This document shows positions 52,885 to 62,188 of a DNA stretch of 64,000 nt, piece by piece. The number at the start of each line of letters is the position of its first letter. Position 1 is the stretch's first letter. The translations under genes were made by a program, and so were the position numbers. The stretch is from Fidelibacterota bacterium (GTDB lineage Bacteria; Pseudomonadota; Alphaproteobacteria; Rhodospirillales; Rhodospirillaceae), in NCBI GenBank assembly GCA_947476275.1, contig CANJPQ010000017.1, forward strand, positions 1-64,000, read 5' to 3'. Below the pieces are notes generated by a model, which saw only the letters and a list, made by a program, of their open reading frames with translations, did not search any database and had not been told where the DNA came from.

Positions 52885-54171
52885 TTACACTTGATCGTAT
52901 TCGATCCGCGAAAAGCGCTTCGTATCGGGCATTGTTGCGTAAACGCACAGCGAACAGACGATGCACCCCGTCACATACCAATAGAACCATGGCTCGTGGC
53001 CGGCATCCTTGAGCCACAGCGCGATGTATTCCGCGGTTCCGCCGAACAGCGAGACAGCCACCGAGTAGGGCAGGGCCACGCCGATGGCGCGGATTTCCGT
53101 GGGAAACAACTCTGCTTTCACCACGGCGCTGATCGAGCTGTAGCAGCTGTTGATCAGCAGGCCGGCGATCACCAGCAGCAGCGCCGACGCGGCATCGTGC
53201 GTCGTGCTCAAGGTGGTCATGATCGGCACCGTGGTGAGCGTACCGAGTATGCCGAAGGTCAGCAGCATGGCGCGCCGCCCGACGCGATCCGACAAGGCGC
53301 CGGCAATCGGCTGCACGGCCATGAACACGACGAGTGATGCGGTTGAGATCAACGTCGCATCGTCCTTGGTGAAACCCGCGGTGTTCACTAGGAATTTCTG
53401 CATGTAGTTCGAGTAGCAATAGAACGCCACCGTCCCGCCCATGGTCAGGCCGATGACCGTCAGCACTTGCCGCGGATGGCCGAGCAGGGCAGCCACCGAA
53501 CTGCTCATGCGGCGGTTCTTCGTCGTCGCGACAAAGGAGTCCGTCTCGGGCAGGCTGCGACGCAGATACCACGCCACCACCGCGCACAGCGCGCCGATGA
53601 AGAACGGGATGCGCCAGCCCCAGGATTTGAGTTCCTCGGGCGTTAGCAGGAACCGCTGGAGGATCACGAGGGTCGTCAGCGCGAGCAGCTGCCCCCCGAT
53701 CAGGGTGACGTATTGGAAGCTGGTGTAGAACCCGCGCCGATCCGCATGCGCAATCTCGCTCAGGTACGTCGCGCTCGCGCCATATTCGCCGCCGACGCTG
53801 ATGCCCTGTATAAGCCGCGCGAACAGGAGTATCGCGGGCGCCGCGACGCCGATCGTCGCGTAGCCCGGCGTTACGGCGATCAGCAAGGAGCCGGCGCACA
53901 TCAGCGTGACGGAGAACGTCAACGCGGCTTTGCGGCCGTGGCGGTCGGCGTACAGCCCCAATAGCCATCCGCCGATCGGCCGCATGAAGAAGCCTACGGC
54001 GAATACACCGGCGGCGTTCAGCAGTTGTGCAGTCGGGCTCGCGTTCGGGAAGAACACGGGCGCGAAGTACAGCGTGAGTGCGGAGTAGGCATACCAATCG
54101 TACCACTCCACCAGATTCCCGACCGATCCGACAAAGACCGACTTAATCTGGTGCCCCGCGCCCCCCGACAC
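52885..54171 (-). CDS. MHS-family metabolite:proton symporter (MFS)
   Basis: A 428-residue twelve-helix carrier of the metabolite:H+ symporter branch (KgtP/ProP/ShiA-like). It begins VFVGSVGNLVEWYDWYAYSALTLYFAPVFFP, the entry typical of this branch, and contains the MFS loop 2-3 motif YADRHGRKAALT, RLIQGISVGGEYGASATYLSE (motif in helix 5), and ALSDRVGRRAML. It would import a small carboxylate or zwitterion. It is last in a four-gene minus-strand cassette, five bases after the amidohydrolase gene, so it is likely the importer for its substrate. Confidence 0.9.
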   Translation of the reverse strand: MSGGAGHQIKSVFVGSVGNLVEWYDWYAYSALTLYFAPVFFPNASPTAQLLNAAGVFAVGFFMRPIGGWLLGLYADRHGRKAALTFSVTLMCAGSLLIAVTPGYATIGVAAPAILLFARLIQGISVGGEYGASATYLSEIAHADRRGFYTSFQYVTLIGGQLLALTTLVILQRFLLTPEELKSWGWRIPFFIGALCAVVAWYLRRSLPETDSFVATTKNRRMSSSVAALLGHPRQVLTVIGLTMGGTVAFYCYSNYMQKFLVNTAGFTKDDATLISTASLVVFMAVQPIAGALSDRVGRRAMLLTFGILGTLTTVPIMTTLSTTHDAASALLLVIAGLLINSCYSSISAVVKAELFPTEIRAIGVALPYSVAVSLFGGTAEYIALWLKDAGHEPWFYWYVTGCIVCSLCVYATMPDTKRFSRIEYDQV

Positions 54172-54176
54172 GCTGT

Positions 54177-55544
54177 TTAGACCTTGCGATTGGGCGTCGG
54201 CGTGCGCGCGATGTATCGTCCGTAGCCAGCCGGGCCGACGATCTTGCCTTCATCCATGATCGTGGTGCCACGAACGATGGTCATGCGCGGCCAGCCCTTG
54301 AGCTTCCAGCCGTCGTACAGACTGTAGTCGGAGAAGGAGCCAAGCTCGGCTGCAATCACTTCGCGGGTCTGGTTCAGATCGACAATCGCCAGGTCCGCAT
54401 CGAGCCCGACCTGGATGCGGCCCTTCTGCGGCAGGTCGAAGATGTCGGCCACGCGGCTGGTGACGACCTCGGCGATGCGTTCCAGGGACAAGCGGCCCTT
54501 GTGATAGCCCTCGCTCAGCAACACCGGCAGGATGGTGGCCGTGCCGGGGAACCCCTGAGACGCCTGCCAGATCGGCTTATCTTTAGTCGCCTTCTTGCGC
54601 GGCACGTGATCGGACGCCACGACGTCGATGCTGCCGTCGGCGAGACCTTCCCACATCGCTTCCACATCGTCCGCGGTGCGGAACGGCGGGTTTGCCTTGC
54701 CGATGCTGCCGTCCTTCGCATTCTCGTCGTGAGTCAGGTAGTGCGGGCAGGTTTCGACATACACGCGGTTATAGCGCTTTCGCCATTTGCGCACCTCGTC
54801 GAGCGCCATGCGCGTGCTCAGGTGCGGGATGTAGATCGTCGCGCCGAAATGTTCGGCGAACATCATCGCGCGCACGCAGCTCTCGGCTTCCGTGAACGCC
54901 GGCTTGGATTGGCTCCAGTCGTAGAGCGTGGACTTGCCGGCCGCCTGCATCTCGCGACGGATGCGGCTGACGATTTCGATGTTCTCCGTGTGAAGTACCA
55001 CCACGGCATTCACCTTCGCCGCGGCTTTCAGAAGCTCGAACAGGTAGCCGTCGTCGGTGCCGTCGAGGCCGAGGTAGCGGCCTTCCTCGCCTTTGAAGTT
55101 CATGAAGTACTTGAACGACGTCGCACCGTAGTCCTTCACGTAGGACGGCAGTTCCGTGATGTGCTGTTCGCTCGCGGTGGAGAAATGGAACGCATAGTCC
55201 ACAAAGACGCGCGGCTTGGCGTGGGCCTGCTCGCGGGCATATACGTCGCCATAAGCTTCGTTGTTCAGGAAGAAGCCGATGACCGTCGTGAAGCCGCCTT
55301 GCGCGGCATAGATGGTTTCCGATGTGTACTCAGTGATCGGCTCGGCAAAACCGAAATGGATGTGGGCATCGATCAAGCCGGGAAACACATGGCGGCCCTT
55401 GGCATCGATGACCTTGGCGGCTTCGGCCTGCGTTCCTGGCGCCAAGAGGGCTGCGAACTTGCCGTCCTTGATCCCGATATCCAACGGACCGATGCCGGTG
55501 TCGGACACGACAGTGCCGTTTTTGACGAGCGTATCGAAGCGCAT
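54177..55544 (-). CDS. Dihydropyrimidinase / hydantoinase-type amidohydrolase
   Basis: A 455-residue amidohydrolase that would open a cyclic imide or ureide ring. The metal site is complete: HIH at 61-63 (DAHIHFG), the carboxylated Lys in SFKYFMNFKG, then His in VLHTEN, His in YIPHLST, and Asp in ASDHVPRKK. Family blocks such as NPPFRTADDVEAMW and QVGLDADLAIVDL are seen. It differs from classic dihydropyrimidinases enough that allantoin, hydantoin or another ring could be the substrate. The start 55544 is after GGGGGA. It lies between an MHS carrier and a G3E GTPase. Confidence 0.85.
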   Translation of the reverse strand: MRFDTLVKNGTVVSDTGIGPLDIGIKDGKFAALLAPGTQAEAAKVIDAKGRHVFPGLIDAHIHFGFAEPITEYTSETIYAAQGGFTTVIGFFLNNEAYGDVYAREQAHAKPRVFVDYAFHFSTASEQHITELPSYVKDYGATSFKYFMNFKGEEGRYLGLDGTDDGYLFELLKAAAKVNAVVVLHTENIEIVSRIRREMQAAGKSTLYDWSQSKPAFTEAESCVRAMMFAEHFGATIYIPHLSTRMALDEVRKWRKRYNRVYVETCPHYLTHDENAKDGSIGKANPPFRTADDVEAMWEGLADGSIDVVASDHVPRKKATKDKPIWQASQGFPGTATILPVLLSEGYHKGRLSLERIAEVVTSRVADIFDLPQKGRIQVGLDADLAIVDLNQTREVIAAELGSFSDYSLYDGWKLKGWPRMTIVRGTTIMDEGKIVGPAGYGRYIARTPTPNRKV

Positions 55545-55564
55545 GGAAGTCCCCCGGGACAAAT

Positions 55565-56569
55565 CTAGTGGTGAGCGTTCATGAGGTCGGCGATCGAGGC
55601 GGGCCGGTGTGTGCCGGGTTCCGCCTGCAGGATCGTCAGGCTTTGGCGCAGGATGGTCTCATCGACGCCTTGGACAATGCACACCAGGCGCGACGTGTGA
55701 TCGACGTCAGGCCAAGCGGGCAACCGCTGCGACGGCGCAAATACCGTTTGCACGCCTTGCAGCACGACCGGGCCGGCTCCGGCCACGTCGAGGATGCCTT
55801 TGGCGCGCAGCATCTTATTCCCGAAGAATTCCTTCGAAAAGTCGATCCATCCCGCGAGACCCGACCAAGTGATCGGCGTCTCGATCCGGAAACTGTAGGA
55901 CTGAATATCGGCCGCGTGATGATGGTGATGGTGCCCATCAACTACGGGGACAACCACCTTGCTCTCCACGAACAGATCGTCGGGCGCCAACGCGGTGCCG
56001 CCACAATCCACGTGCGCGCTCGCGTTCAAGTTCAGCAAACGCGCGCGCAGATCGGCCGGGCAGGCGTCGCCCGTCAGGTCGGTCTTGGTGACGATCAGCC
56101 GGTCGGCGAGCGCGGCTTGCTTGCGGGCCTCCGGGTGGTTGTCCAGTTCGCTGACGCCCAGCACCGCATCGACGGTCGTGATCACGGTGCCGAGCTTGTA
56201 GTAGACCGACAGGAAGCTGTCGCGCAGCAGGGACTGCAGGATCGGGGCGGGGTCTGCTAGGCCCGTGGTCTCGACCACCACTCGCGAGAAAGGCGGGATC
56301 TCGCCGCGGGCGCGCTTGTAGGAAAGGTCGGCCAGGGTGTCCTTGAATGTGTCGAGCATCGCGCAGCACAGGCAGCCGGCGTTCAGCAGCACCACGTTGT
56401 CGTGCCCGCCGACTACAAGCAGATGGTCGAGCCCGATCTCGCCCAGTTCGTTGACGATGACGGCGGTATCGGCGAGGGCGGGATGGCGCAGCAGTCGGTT
56501 GAGCAGGGTAGTCTTGCCGCTGCCCAAAAACCCAGTCACTACGGCAACAGGAAGCCGCTCCGAAGCCAT
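55565..56569 (-). CDS. G3E-family (CobW/ZNG1-like) metallochaperone GTPase
   Basis: G3E GTPases deliver metals (zinc, cobalt, nickel) to client enzymes in a GTP-dependent way. The 334-residue protein has the P-loop GFLGSGKTT (residues 13-21), the Zn-binding GCLCC (65-69), ETTGLADPAP (switch II), the TKTD base-recognition motif, a run of six His near residue 213 that could load metal, and a CobW C-terminal domain. It is 20 bases upstream of the amidohydrolase gene in the same operon, so that metalloenzyme may be its client. This is an inference from context. Confidence 0.9.
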   Translation of the reverse strand: MASERLPVAVVTGFLGSGKTTLLNRLLRHPALADTAVIVNELGEIGLDHLLVVGGHDNVVLLNAGCLCCAMLDTFKDTLADLSYKRARGEIPPFSRVVVETTGLADPAPILQSLLRDSFLSVYYKLGTVITTVDAVLGVSELDNHPEARKQAALADRLIVTKTDLTGDACPADLRARLLNLNASAHVDCGGTALAPDDLFVESKVVVPVVDGHHHHHHAADIQSYSFRIETPITWSGLAGWIDFSKEFFGNKMLRAKGILDVAGAGPVVLQGVQTVFAPSQRLPAWPDVDHTSRLVCIVQGVDETILRQSLTILQAEPGTHRPASIADLMNAHH

Positions 56570-56692
56570 TGATCTGCCTGTATTCCTCGCCGCAGTATGC
56601 GGCGCGCGCGCGGACTCTTACCACGCTCCAACGCACGGCGCAGGCACGAAGTTTGAGTCTTTAGATAGCGATCATATGCAGGGCCGCCGGGA

Positions 56693-57940
56693 TTAGGCGG
56701 CTTTCGCGTCCATCGGCGAGCCCTTGCCAAGGAACGTGATCATAAGTGCGCCGAAGGCCAGGATAGGCATGCTCCACAGCAGCGCCGGCGAATAGCTGCC
56801 GGCCTGATCAAATACATACCCGAACGACACCGGTCCGACGCCGACGCCGGAATAGAACATCACGTACTGCCAGCTGTAGATCTTGCCGTAGTGCTTCAAG
56901 CCGAAGTAGCGCGCCGTGAGGTACGGCAACAGGTGCACCTCGGAGCCTGCCGCGAAGCCCACCATGATCACCCCCAGGATTACCAGCGGTGTGACATGCG
57001 GCGCGGCCAGGAAGATGCCCATGGATACGACCGGCAGGAACAGGAACAAGCCCGCGACATAGGCAGGGTGGAACTTGTCGACCAAGACGCCGGTGAACAA
57101 CCGGCCAACGATCACCGCTCCGCCCAGCGCGCCGGCCACGCCCAACGCCGCCTCACGGCTCAGGCCCATGTCGCCTAGCAGCGGTACGAGGTGGACGGTC
57201 AGCGATGAGACGATCGCACCGATGATCAAGAACGCGACGCCGTTCTGCCAGAAGCGACGCGTCCGCACGGCTTCGCCGATCTCGAGGCCAGTCTGAATAG
57301 GTGCCTCGGTCGTCGCTGTGCCGGGGACGGGCGCATTGTTCTCGAAGAAGAGGAAGTACACCGGAATGATCGCGAGCGCCGCGAGCGCTGCGATCCCGAG
57401 ATAGCCCGCCTGCCAGCCATATTTGTCGATGAGGCCGCCGATCAAGGGCGGGGTGATCACGCCAGCGACGCCCGTGCCGGTGGCGGTGATCGCCAATGCG
57501 ATGCCGCGCTGTTTGACGAACCAACTCGCGACGCCGCGCGTCCACACCAGCGCCGTCGTTCCTCCGCCGCAGCCGGCCATCAGGAAGAGGGCGATGTAGA
57601 ACACCACGATGCTGGACGTGATCTGCGTCATCGCGGCGCTCGCAAGCGCAAGTGTCGCCATCGAGATGATGCCGATCTTCCGGACACCGAGCTTGTCGGC
57701 GAGAATCCCGACGAGCGGCGCGGTGGTGATAAGGCCAAGCGTCATGAAGGTCTTCATGGCGGAGACCTGGGTGCGGCTCCAGTCATGGGATTGCGCGAGC
57801 GGAATCAGGAACAGGCTGATGGCGTAGAAGTGCACCCCGTTGATACCCGCCCCGGCGCCGGTCGAGGCTGCAGCCAGGACCTTCCACCCGCGTGCGAACT
57901 CGCCCTGCGCGGGCGCGGTGGTGGCTTCATTTTGCGACAT
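56693..57940 (-). CDS. MFS transporter (oxalate/formate or monocarboxylate-like)
   Basis: A 415-residue carrier with twelve membrane segments, resembling the OFA/monocarboxylate type: starts with GWKVLAAASTGAGAGINGVHFYAISLFLIPLAQSHDWSRTQVS, has GILADKLGVRKIG (loop 2-3) and LVWTRGVASWFVKQRGIALAITATGTGVAGVI in the centre. It would move an organic acid across the inner membrane. As first gene in the operon with the G3E and amidohydrolase genes (123 bases before the G3E gene) it could export a product or import a precursor. Confidence 0.88.
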   Translation of the reverse strand: MSQNEATTAPAQGEFARGWKVLAAASTGAGAGINGVHFYAISLFLIPLAQSHDWSRTQVSAMKTFMTLGLITTAPLVGILADKLGVRKIGIISMATLALASAAMTQITSSIVVFYIALFLMAGCGGGTTALVWTRGVASWFVKQRGIALAITATGTGVAGVITPPLIGGLIDKYGWQAGYLGIAALAALAIIPVYFLFFENNAPVPGTATTEAPIQTGLEIGEAVRTRRFWQNGVAFLIIGAIVSSLTVHLVPLLGDMGLSREAALGVAGALGGAVIVGRLFTGVLVDKFHPAYVAGLFLFLPVVSMGIFLAAPHVTPLVILGVIMVGFAAGSEVHLLPYLTARYFGLKHYGKIYSWQYVMFYSGVGVGPVSFGYVFDQAGSYSPALLWSMPILAFGALMITFLGKGSPMDAKAA

Positions 57941-58319
57941 AAGGATTTTGCCTGGGTTGGTACGAGGCGGGGATACCAGCCAAGTGTAGCCATGATCGCA
58001 CCGCCGACAGCAAAAAGAATCTCCGATCCGATCAAAACTGGGCGAGAGCTGCTGAGCTGATATGCAAATGACGCCCGCTCCTATGCCGGATCGTAAAATC
58101 AGCAGCCGAGGCCCTGAGTGTCATTGTTCGACGATGAGCGGGAGCCCGAAGAGCCCGCGATGCAGAGCATAGAAGGGCATTTTTGCAGTTCCGTCCCACG
58201 GAGTGAGTCGGGCAGGGGCCTTGCAAGGTGCGGATGATTGATCCCACAATGCGGGGCTTCAAATACGTTGTTGCAGCCGGTCGAGGGGCAGTTTCGGCCG
58301 ATTATCACGGAGAGGGGCT
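57941..58319. other. 379-base divergent intergenic region
   Basis: It separates the MFS cassette (minus) from the TonB receptor operon (plus) and must hold both promoters. No Fur box or clear promoter pair stands out; small frames here are not protein-like. Confidence 0.3.
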
Positions 58320-60746
58320 ATGCTGACATTCACGGGGCGCAAGGTGGCTTGCGCATTTGCGGTGCTATTGACGTCGTCAGCCGGCGTGCTGGCGCAAGAC
58401 TTTGCGCTGGAAGAAATCACCGTCACGGCGCGCCGCCGTGAAGAAAACCTGATGGAGGTTCCGGTCGCGGTTGCGGTCGTGAACGCCGCGGCCATCGAGG
58501 CTGCCGGCATCAAGGATATTCAGAAGCTGTCGGGCTACACGCCGGGCTTGCACATCGATCAAGGATTGACGAGCGCGACCACGCGCACGATCACCTTCCG
58601 CGGCTTGTCGGTTGTCGGCAGCGCATCGGCGCCCGCAGCCACGGTTTTCGTCGACGGCGTGGCGCTCGCCGGCAGCGGCCAGCCCTACCTCGGCGATCTT
58701 GAACGCGTCGAAGTCCTGGTCGGTCCGCAAAGCGTGTACTTCGGCCGCTCGACATTTACCGGCGCCGTCAACTTCGTCACGAAGCGCCCGAGCGATACCT
58801 TCAAAGGCCGCATCCTGGCCGAGTACGGCAGCTGGAACACGTCCGACTTTGCCGTCACCTTGGAAGGCCCGCTTGTCGAGAACAAGCTGACCGCGCGTGT
58901 CACCGGCCGCGGTTTCAAGACCGGCGGCCAATACACAAACTTCTCCAATACCTCGGAGAAGATGGGTTATCGCACCAGCAAGTCCGTGCTCGGGTCCGTC
59001 TACTTCACGCCGTCGGAATCGCTGACGATGAAGTTGTTCTACGACCGAGAGGACGACGACACCGGCCCGCCGGCGGCGATCGCCCTGAAAGGCAACAGCC
59101 TGCCGGCCTTCGGCGGCACCGGTACGCAGATCCCCGGCGTCACCGGCGGCAGCCAGGAAATCTCCTGTCCGACCAACGGCACCTTCGGCGTCTACTATTG
59201 CGGCGCGCTGCCGAACGCGAAGCAGATCAACAAACGCATCATCTCGGGCAACTTCGAGCTGACGCCGTACTTGCAGGGCATCTTCTTCGACAACCGTCTC
59301 GGCGTGCCGATGTACTTCGACCCGCGTTTCCTGACCCACTACGGCAGCCGCGTGCGCGCGGACATCTACCACCTGAACATCGACTACGAGTACAACGACT
59401 GGAATTTCAGCTCGGTGTCGGCTTTCCACAATACCAAGTCGCAGAGCATCAATACCCCGAACTATCGCGATACCCGCGACGTGCCGAACCCACAGTTCAC
59501 GACGCCGATCGCCGCCGGTCAGCCGTGCTGCCGGCTGCCCTACATCAGCTTCCACCTGATGAATCAGAACGTGAACAAGGACTACAACCAGGAATTCAAG
59601 ATCACATCGCCGCAGAAGGCGCGTTTGCGCGGCGTCCTTGGGGCAAGCTACTTGAAGCAAACCTCGCCTGGGCTCACCAACTTCGGCCAATCAAAGACCG
59701 TGCCGACGTATCAAGGCTCGCTCACTGCGATTCGCAGCGAGACGCCGGCGGTCTTCGGCGCCGCGTACTTCGATCTCTTGCCCGAACTGACGCTGACGGC
59801 CGAAGCGCGCTACCAGTGGGATAAGGTCACGGGCGAAACCACCTTCCCGACACGCCTCGCGCCGACCACCGACAAGTACAATGCGTTCTCGCCGCGAATC
59901 TCGGTCGACTACAAATACACGCCGGGCTCGCTGCTCTATGCGTTGTTCTCGCGCGGCTATCGCCGTGGCGGCTTCAACTCGATCCTCGTCGGCCAACCGG
60001 CGTCCGTGCTCGCGCAGCTTGCTCCGATTGGCGCAAGCGAGCGCTTCGGGCAGGAAAAGCTCGACAACTACGAGGCGGGCTGGAAAGCGACCATGATGGA
60101 GAACCGCATCCGTACCAGCCTGGTCGGCTATTACCAGATCTGGAGCAACGGCCAGGTGCCGAGCACGATCTCCTTCGTGCAACCGAACGGCACCACGGTG
60201 AATACAACGGTCACCACCAACGCCGGTAAGGTCGACCTTTATGGCGTGGAACTCCAGGGCGACTTCGCCGCGACCCGCCATTTGACCGTCAACGCGACGT
60301 TCAATTGGCAGCCCTCGAAGATCAAGAGCTACAACTACGTTCCGGTCGGCAACCAGATCCGCCGCTCGCCGAACGTGAACGGTAACACCTTCTTCGGTGC
60401 GCCGGTTGCTAAGTTCAGCCTGTCGCCGACCTATACCGATACCCTCGTCGGCGATTGGGAGTGGTACGCCCGCGGCGATTGGCGCTGGCGCGGCAAGTAC
60501 TACATCGACGCCACCAACCTCGCCTGGATCCCGTCGAACCACATCTTCGATCTGCACCTCGGCGTGCGGCGCGAAAACCTTACGGTTGAGGCTTACGTGC
60601 TCAACCTGGCGAACGACCGCAACTTCCAGCAGGGCGAATACGGCGCTGACTCGTCCAGTTCGACGGCCGGCTCGATCGAGAACGAAATCCGTTTGCTGCT
60701 GCCGCAGAAACGGACCCTGGGTCTGAAGGCCACCTACCAGTTCTAA
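58320..60746 (+). CDS. TonB-dependent outer-membrane receptor
   Basis: An 808-residue receptor for active uptake across the outer membrane. It has a signal peptide (VACAFAVLLTSSAGVLAQ), a TonB-box-like LEEITVTARR, a plug domain (residues ~40-160: VPVAVAVVNAAAIEAAGIKDIQKLSGYTPGL, RGLSVVG, LGDLERVEVLVGPQSVYFGRSTFTGAVNFVTKRP), and a 22-strand barrel ending with LKATYQF, the terminal Phe of outer-membrane proteins. Extracellular loops carry Cys pairs. This type in sphingomonads and other proteobacteria imports hydrophobic or aromatic molecules. It heads a likely four-gene operon with a CHRD protein and a molybdoenzyme. Confidence 0.95.
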   Translation: MLTFTGRKVACAFAVLLTSSAGVLAQDFALEEITVTARRREENLMEVPVAVAVVNAAAIEAAGIKDIQKLSGYTPGLHIDQGLTSATTRTITFRGLSVVGSASAPAATVFVDGVALAGSGQPYLGDLERVEVLVGPQSVYFGRSTFTGAVNFVTKRPSDTFKGRILAEYGSWNTSDFAVTLEGPLVENKLTARVTGRGFKTGGQYTNFSNTSEKMGYRTSKSVLGSVYFTPSESLTMKLFYDREDDDTGPPAAIALKGNSLPAFGGTGTQIPGVTGGSQEISCPTNGTFGVYYCGALPNAKQINKRIISGNFELTPYLQGIFFDNRLGVPMYFDPRFLTHYGSRVRADIYHLNIDYEYNDWNFSSVSAFHNTKSQSINTPNYRDTRDVPNPQFTTPIAAGQPCCRLPYISFHLMNQNVNKDYNQEFKITSPQKARLRGVLGASYLKQTSPGLTNFGQSKTVPTYQGSLTAIRSETPAVFGAAYFDLLPELTLTAEARYQWDKVTGETTFPTRLAPTTDKYNAFSPRISVDYKYTPGSLLYALFSRGYRRGGFNSILVGQPASVLAQLAPIGASERFGQEKLDNYEAGWKATMMENRIRTSLVGYYQIWSNGQVPSTISFVQPNGTTVNTTVTTNAGKVDLYGVELQGDFAATRHLTVNATFNWQPSKIKSYNYVPVGNQIRRSPNVNGNTFFGAPVAKFSLSPTYTDTLVGDWEWYARGDWRWRGKYYIDATNLAWIPSNHIFDLHLGVRRENLTVEAYVLNLANDRNFQQGEYGADSSSSTAGSIENEIRLLLPQKRTLGLKATYQF

Positions 60747-60750
60747 AGAC

Positions 60751-60767
60751 GCGCCGGCTCGCGGCGC
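60751..60767 (+). repeat. Short hairpin between the TonB receptor and CHRD genes
   Basis: GCGCCG-GCTCG-CGGCGC, a 6-bp stem directly after the receptor stop. It has no T-run, so it may protect the receptor mRNA 3' end or lower expression of the genes downstream. Confidence 0.35.
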
Positions 60768-60783
60768 ATGACGGAGTGTGTTG

Positions 60784-61281
60784 ATGCGTCGCGTGCTGGC
60801 AGTCGTTGCAGTTCTGGGCGGAGCGTTGAGCGCGGGTACGGTTTGGGGGGCGGAGGCCGCCGCGCATAAACGCACCTATCCCGACCCTAGCCTGAACGGG
60901 CCGCCGATCCGTTTCTTCGCCGGCATGTCGGCTGACGAAGAGAGTTCGTTCACCGAAAGCCCCGGCACCGGCCGCGCCGAGTTCGTGCTCGACCGGGACA
61001 CCATGAAGCTGTCCTGGAAAATCACGTTCAAGGATTTGACGACCGCGCCAATTGCTGCACGCGTTCACGGTCCGCAGACGCCCGGAGGAGAGGCCGGTGC
61101 GTTGTTCGATCTTGCTCCCAACGGCGTGAAGAGTCCGCTCGAGGGATCGCATATCCTCACGGACGGCGAGTTGCGCTATCTGCTCACCGATCGGCTCTAC
61201 CTCAACATCACCACCGCGAAATACAAGCAGGGCGAAATCCGCGGCCAGATCCAGCGCATGCGCCCCACACCGACTCAATAG
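60784..61281 (+). CDS. Secreted CHRD-domain protein, copy 2
   Basis: A 165-residue exported protein with a signal peptide (VLAVVAVLGGALSAGTVWG) and a CHRD domain: GTGRAEFVLDRDTMKLSWKITFKDLT, ARVHGPQTPGGEAGALFDLAPNG, and NITTAKYKQGEIRGQI at the end. It is related in layout to the protein at 20202, though the histidine motif AHIHGPA is ARVHGPQ here. GGAG is seven bases before the ATG. It sits between a TonB receptor and the anchor of a molybdoenzyme (three bases before the anchor gene), suggesting a periplasmic accessory role in that system. Confidence 0.82.
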   Translation: MRRVLAVVAVLGGALSAGTVWGAEAAAHKRTYPDPSLNGPPIRFFAGMSADEESSFTESPGTGRAEFVLDRDTMKLSWKITFKDLTTAPIAARVHGPQTPGGEAGALFDLAPNGVKSPLEGSHILTDGELRYLLTDRLYLNITTAKYKQGEIRGQIQRMRPTPTQ

Positions 61282-61284
61282 CTG

Positions 61285-62175
61285 ATGGTTACGCGGCCAC
61301 ATCACACGCGGGTCATGGTGCAGGGGCGTCCCGACTTCTCGGTCGGCGTGAAACTGCAACGCATCTGGGGGCTTCGCGAAGGCTCCGTATTCGCGATCGA
61401 AGGTCTCGCGGCCACCGTCATGATCGGGGCCGCGACGTCGGCGTGGCTGCCAGGGATGATCGCCGCCGAACTCGTAATGGTCGCCGCCGTGGTGCTGTTG
61501 TTTAGTCACCTCGGCAATCCGTGGGCGGCCTGGCGGGCCGTTGCCAACATCCGTCGCTCCTGGATCAGTCGCGGCACCGCCATGATCGGCGCGTTCTGCG
61601 CCCTGGGCGGGGCGGCGATCATCGTCGCCCTCTGGCTGCCGCTGCCGTCGCCGATACCGGCAATCATCGAGGTTCTTCAACTTGTGACGGCGGTGTTCAT
61701 CCTTTTCTATCCGGGCTTTGCCATGGCGGCCTCCGCCGGAATTCCGTTCTGGAACACGGGGCTGCTGCCGGTGCTGTCTTGCTTGGGCGGCCTGAGCAGC
61801 GGCGGTGCAGCGCTGATCGCACTCGCCCCGCTTGCGACGCTGACACCATTCGCACCGGATGTGGCCATCCGCATCGAGTTGGGCCTGCTCGGCGGGATTG
61901 CTGTGTGCATCCTTGCGTTGGTATCCGCGGCGTTCCGGATGGGGCAGGCAGCACGCCTGTCGGGCCATCGGCTGCTAAAGGTCGAAACCGTTTGGTTCTG
62001 GCTCCTTGCCGTGGGCGCGGGGCTCCTGATCCCCGCCGCGATCTATGGCTTCATGTTGACAGGCGCCGAGGTCGGCATTCTCCTGCCCATTGTCGCTGTG
62101 GTCCTTCGACTTCTCGGCGACATCTCGCTGCGTTATGCGATCCTAAAAGTCGGCGCTTACGAAGCGCTGCTGTAG
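61285..62175 (+). CDS. NrfD/DmsC-type membrane anchor of a molybdoenzyme
   Basis: A 296-residue protein with eight membrane helices. The block LLFSHLGNPWAAWRAVANIRRSWISRGT, between helices 2 and 3, is characteristic of DmsC/NrfD/PsrC anchors, which pass electrons between quinone and a periplasmic or cytoplasmic oxidoreductase. It lies three bases after the CHRD gene and 13 before the molybdopterin subunit. The usual order is catalytic, [4Fe-4S] subunit, anchor; here the anchor comes first and no ferredoxin subunit is yet seen, though it may follow beyond the window. Confidence 0.8.
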   Translation: MVTRPHHTRVMVQGRPDFSVGVKLQRIWGLREGSVFAIEGLAATVMIGAATSAWLPGMIAAELVMVAAVVLLFSHLGNPWAAWRAVANIRRSWISRGTAMIGAFCALGGAAIIVALWLPLPSPIPAIIEVLQLVTAVFILFYPGFAMAASAGIPFWNTGLLPVLSCLGGLSSGGAALIALAPLATLTPFAPDVAIRIELGLLGGIAVCILALVSAAFRMGQAARLSGHRLLKVETVWFWLLAVGAGLLIPAAIYGFMLTGAEVGILLPIVAVVLRLLGDISLRYAILKVGAYEALL

Positions 62176-62188
62176 ACGGACGAACCGG

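Noticed and set aside
51458-54106. An 882-codon open frame covering the hydrolase and the 3' part of the MHS gene
   Set aside because: Only the last 316 codons make a hydrolase. The upstream part is the wrong frame of the permease and the gap; the GTG at 52408 has a good ribosome site.
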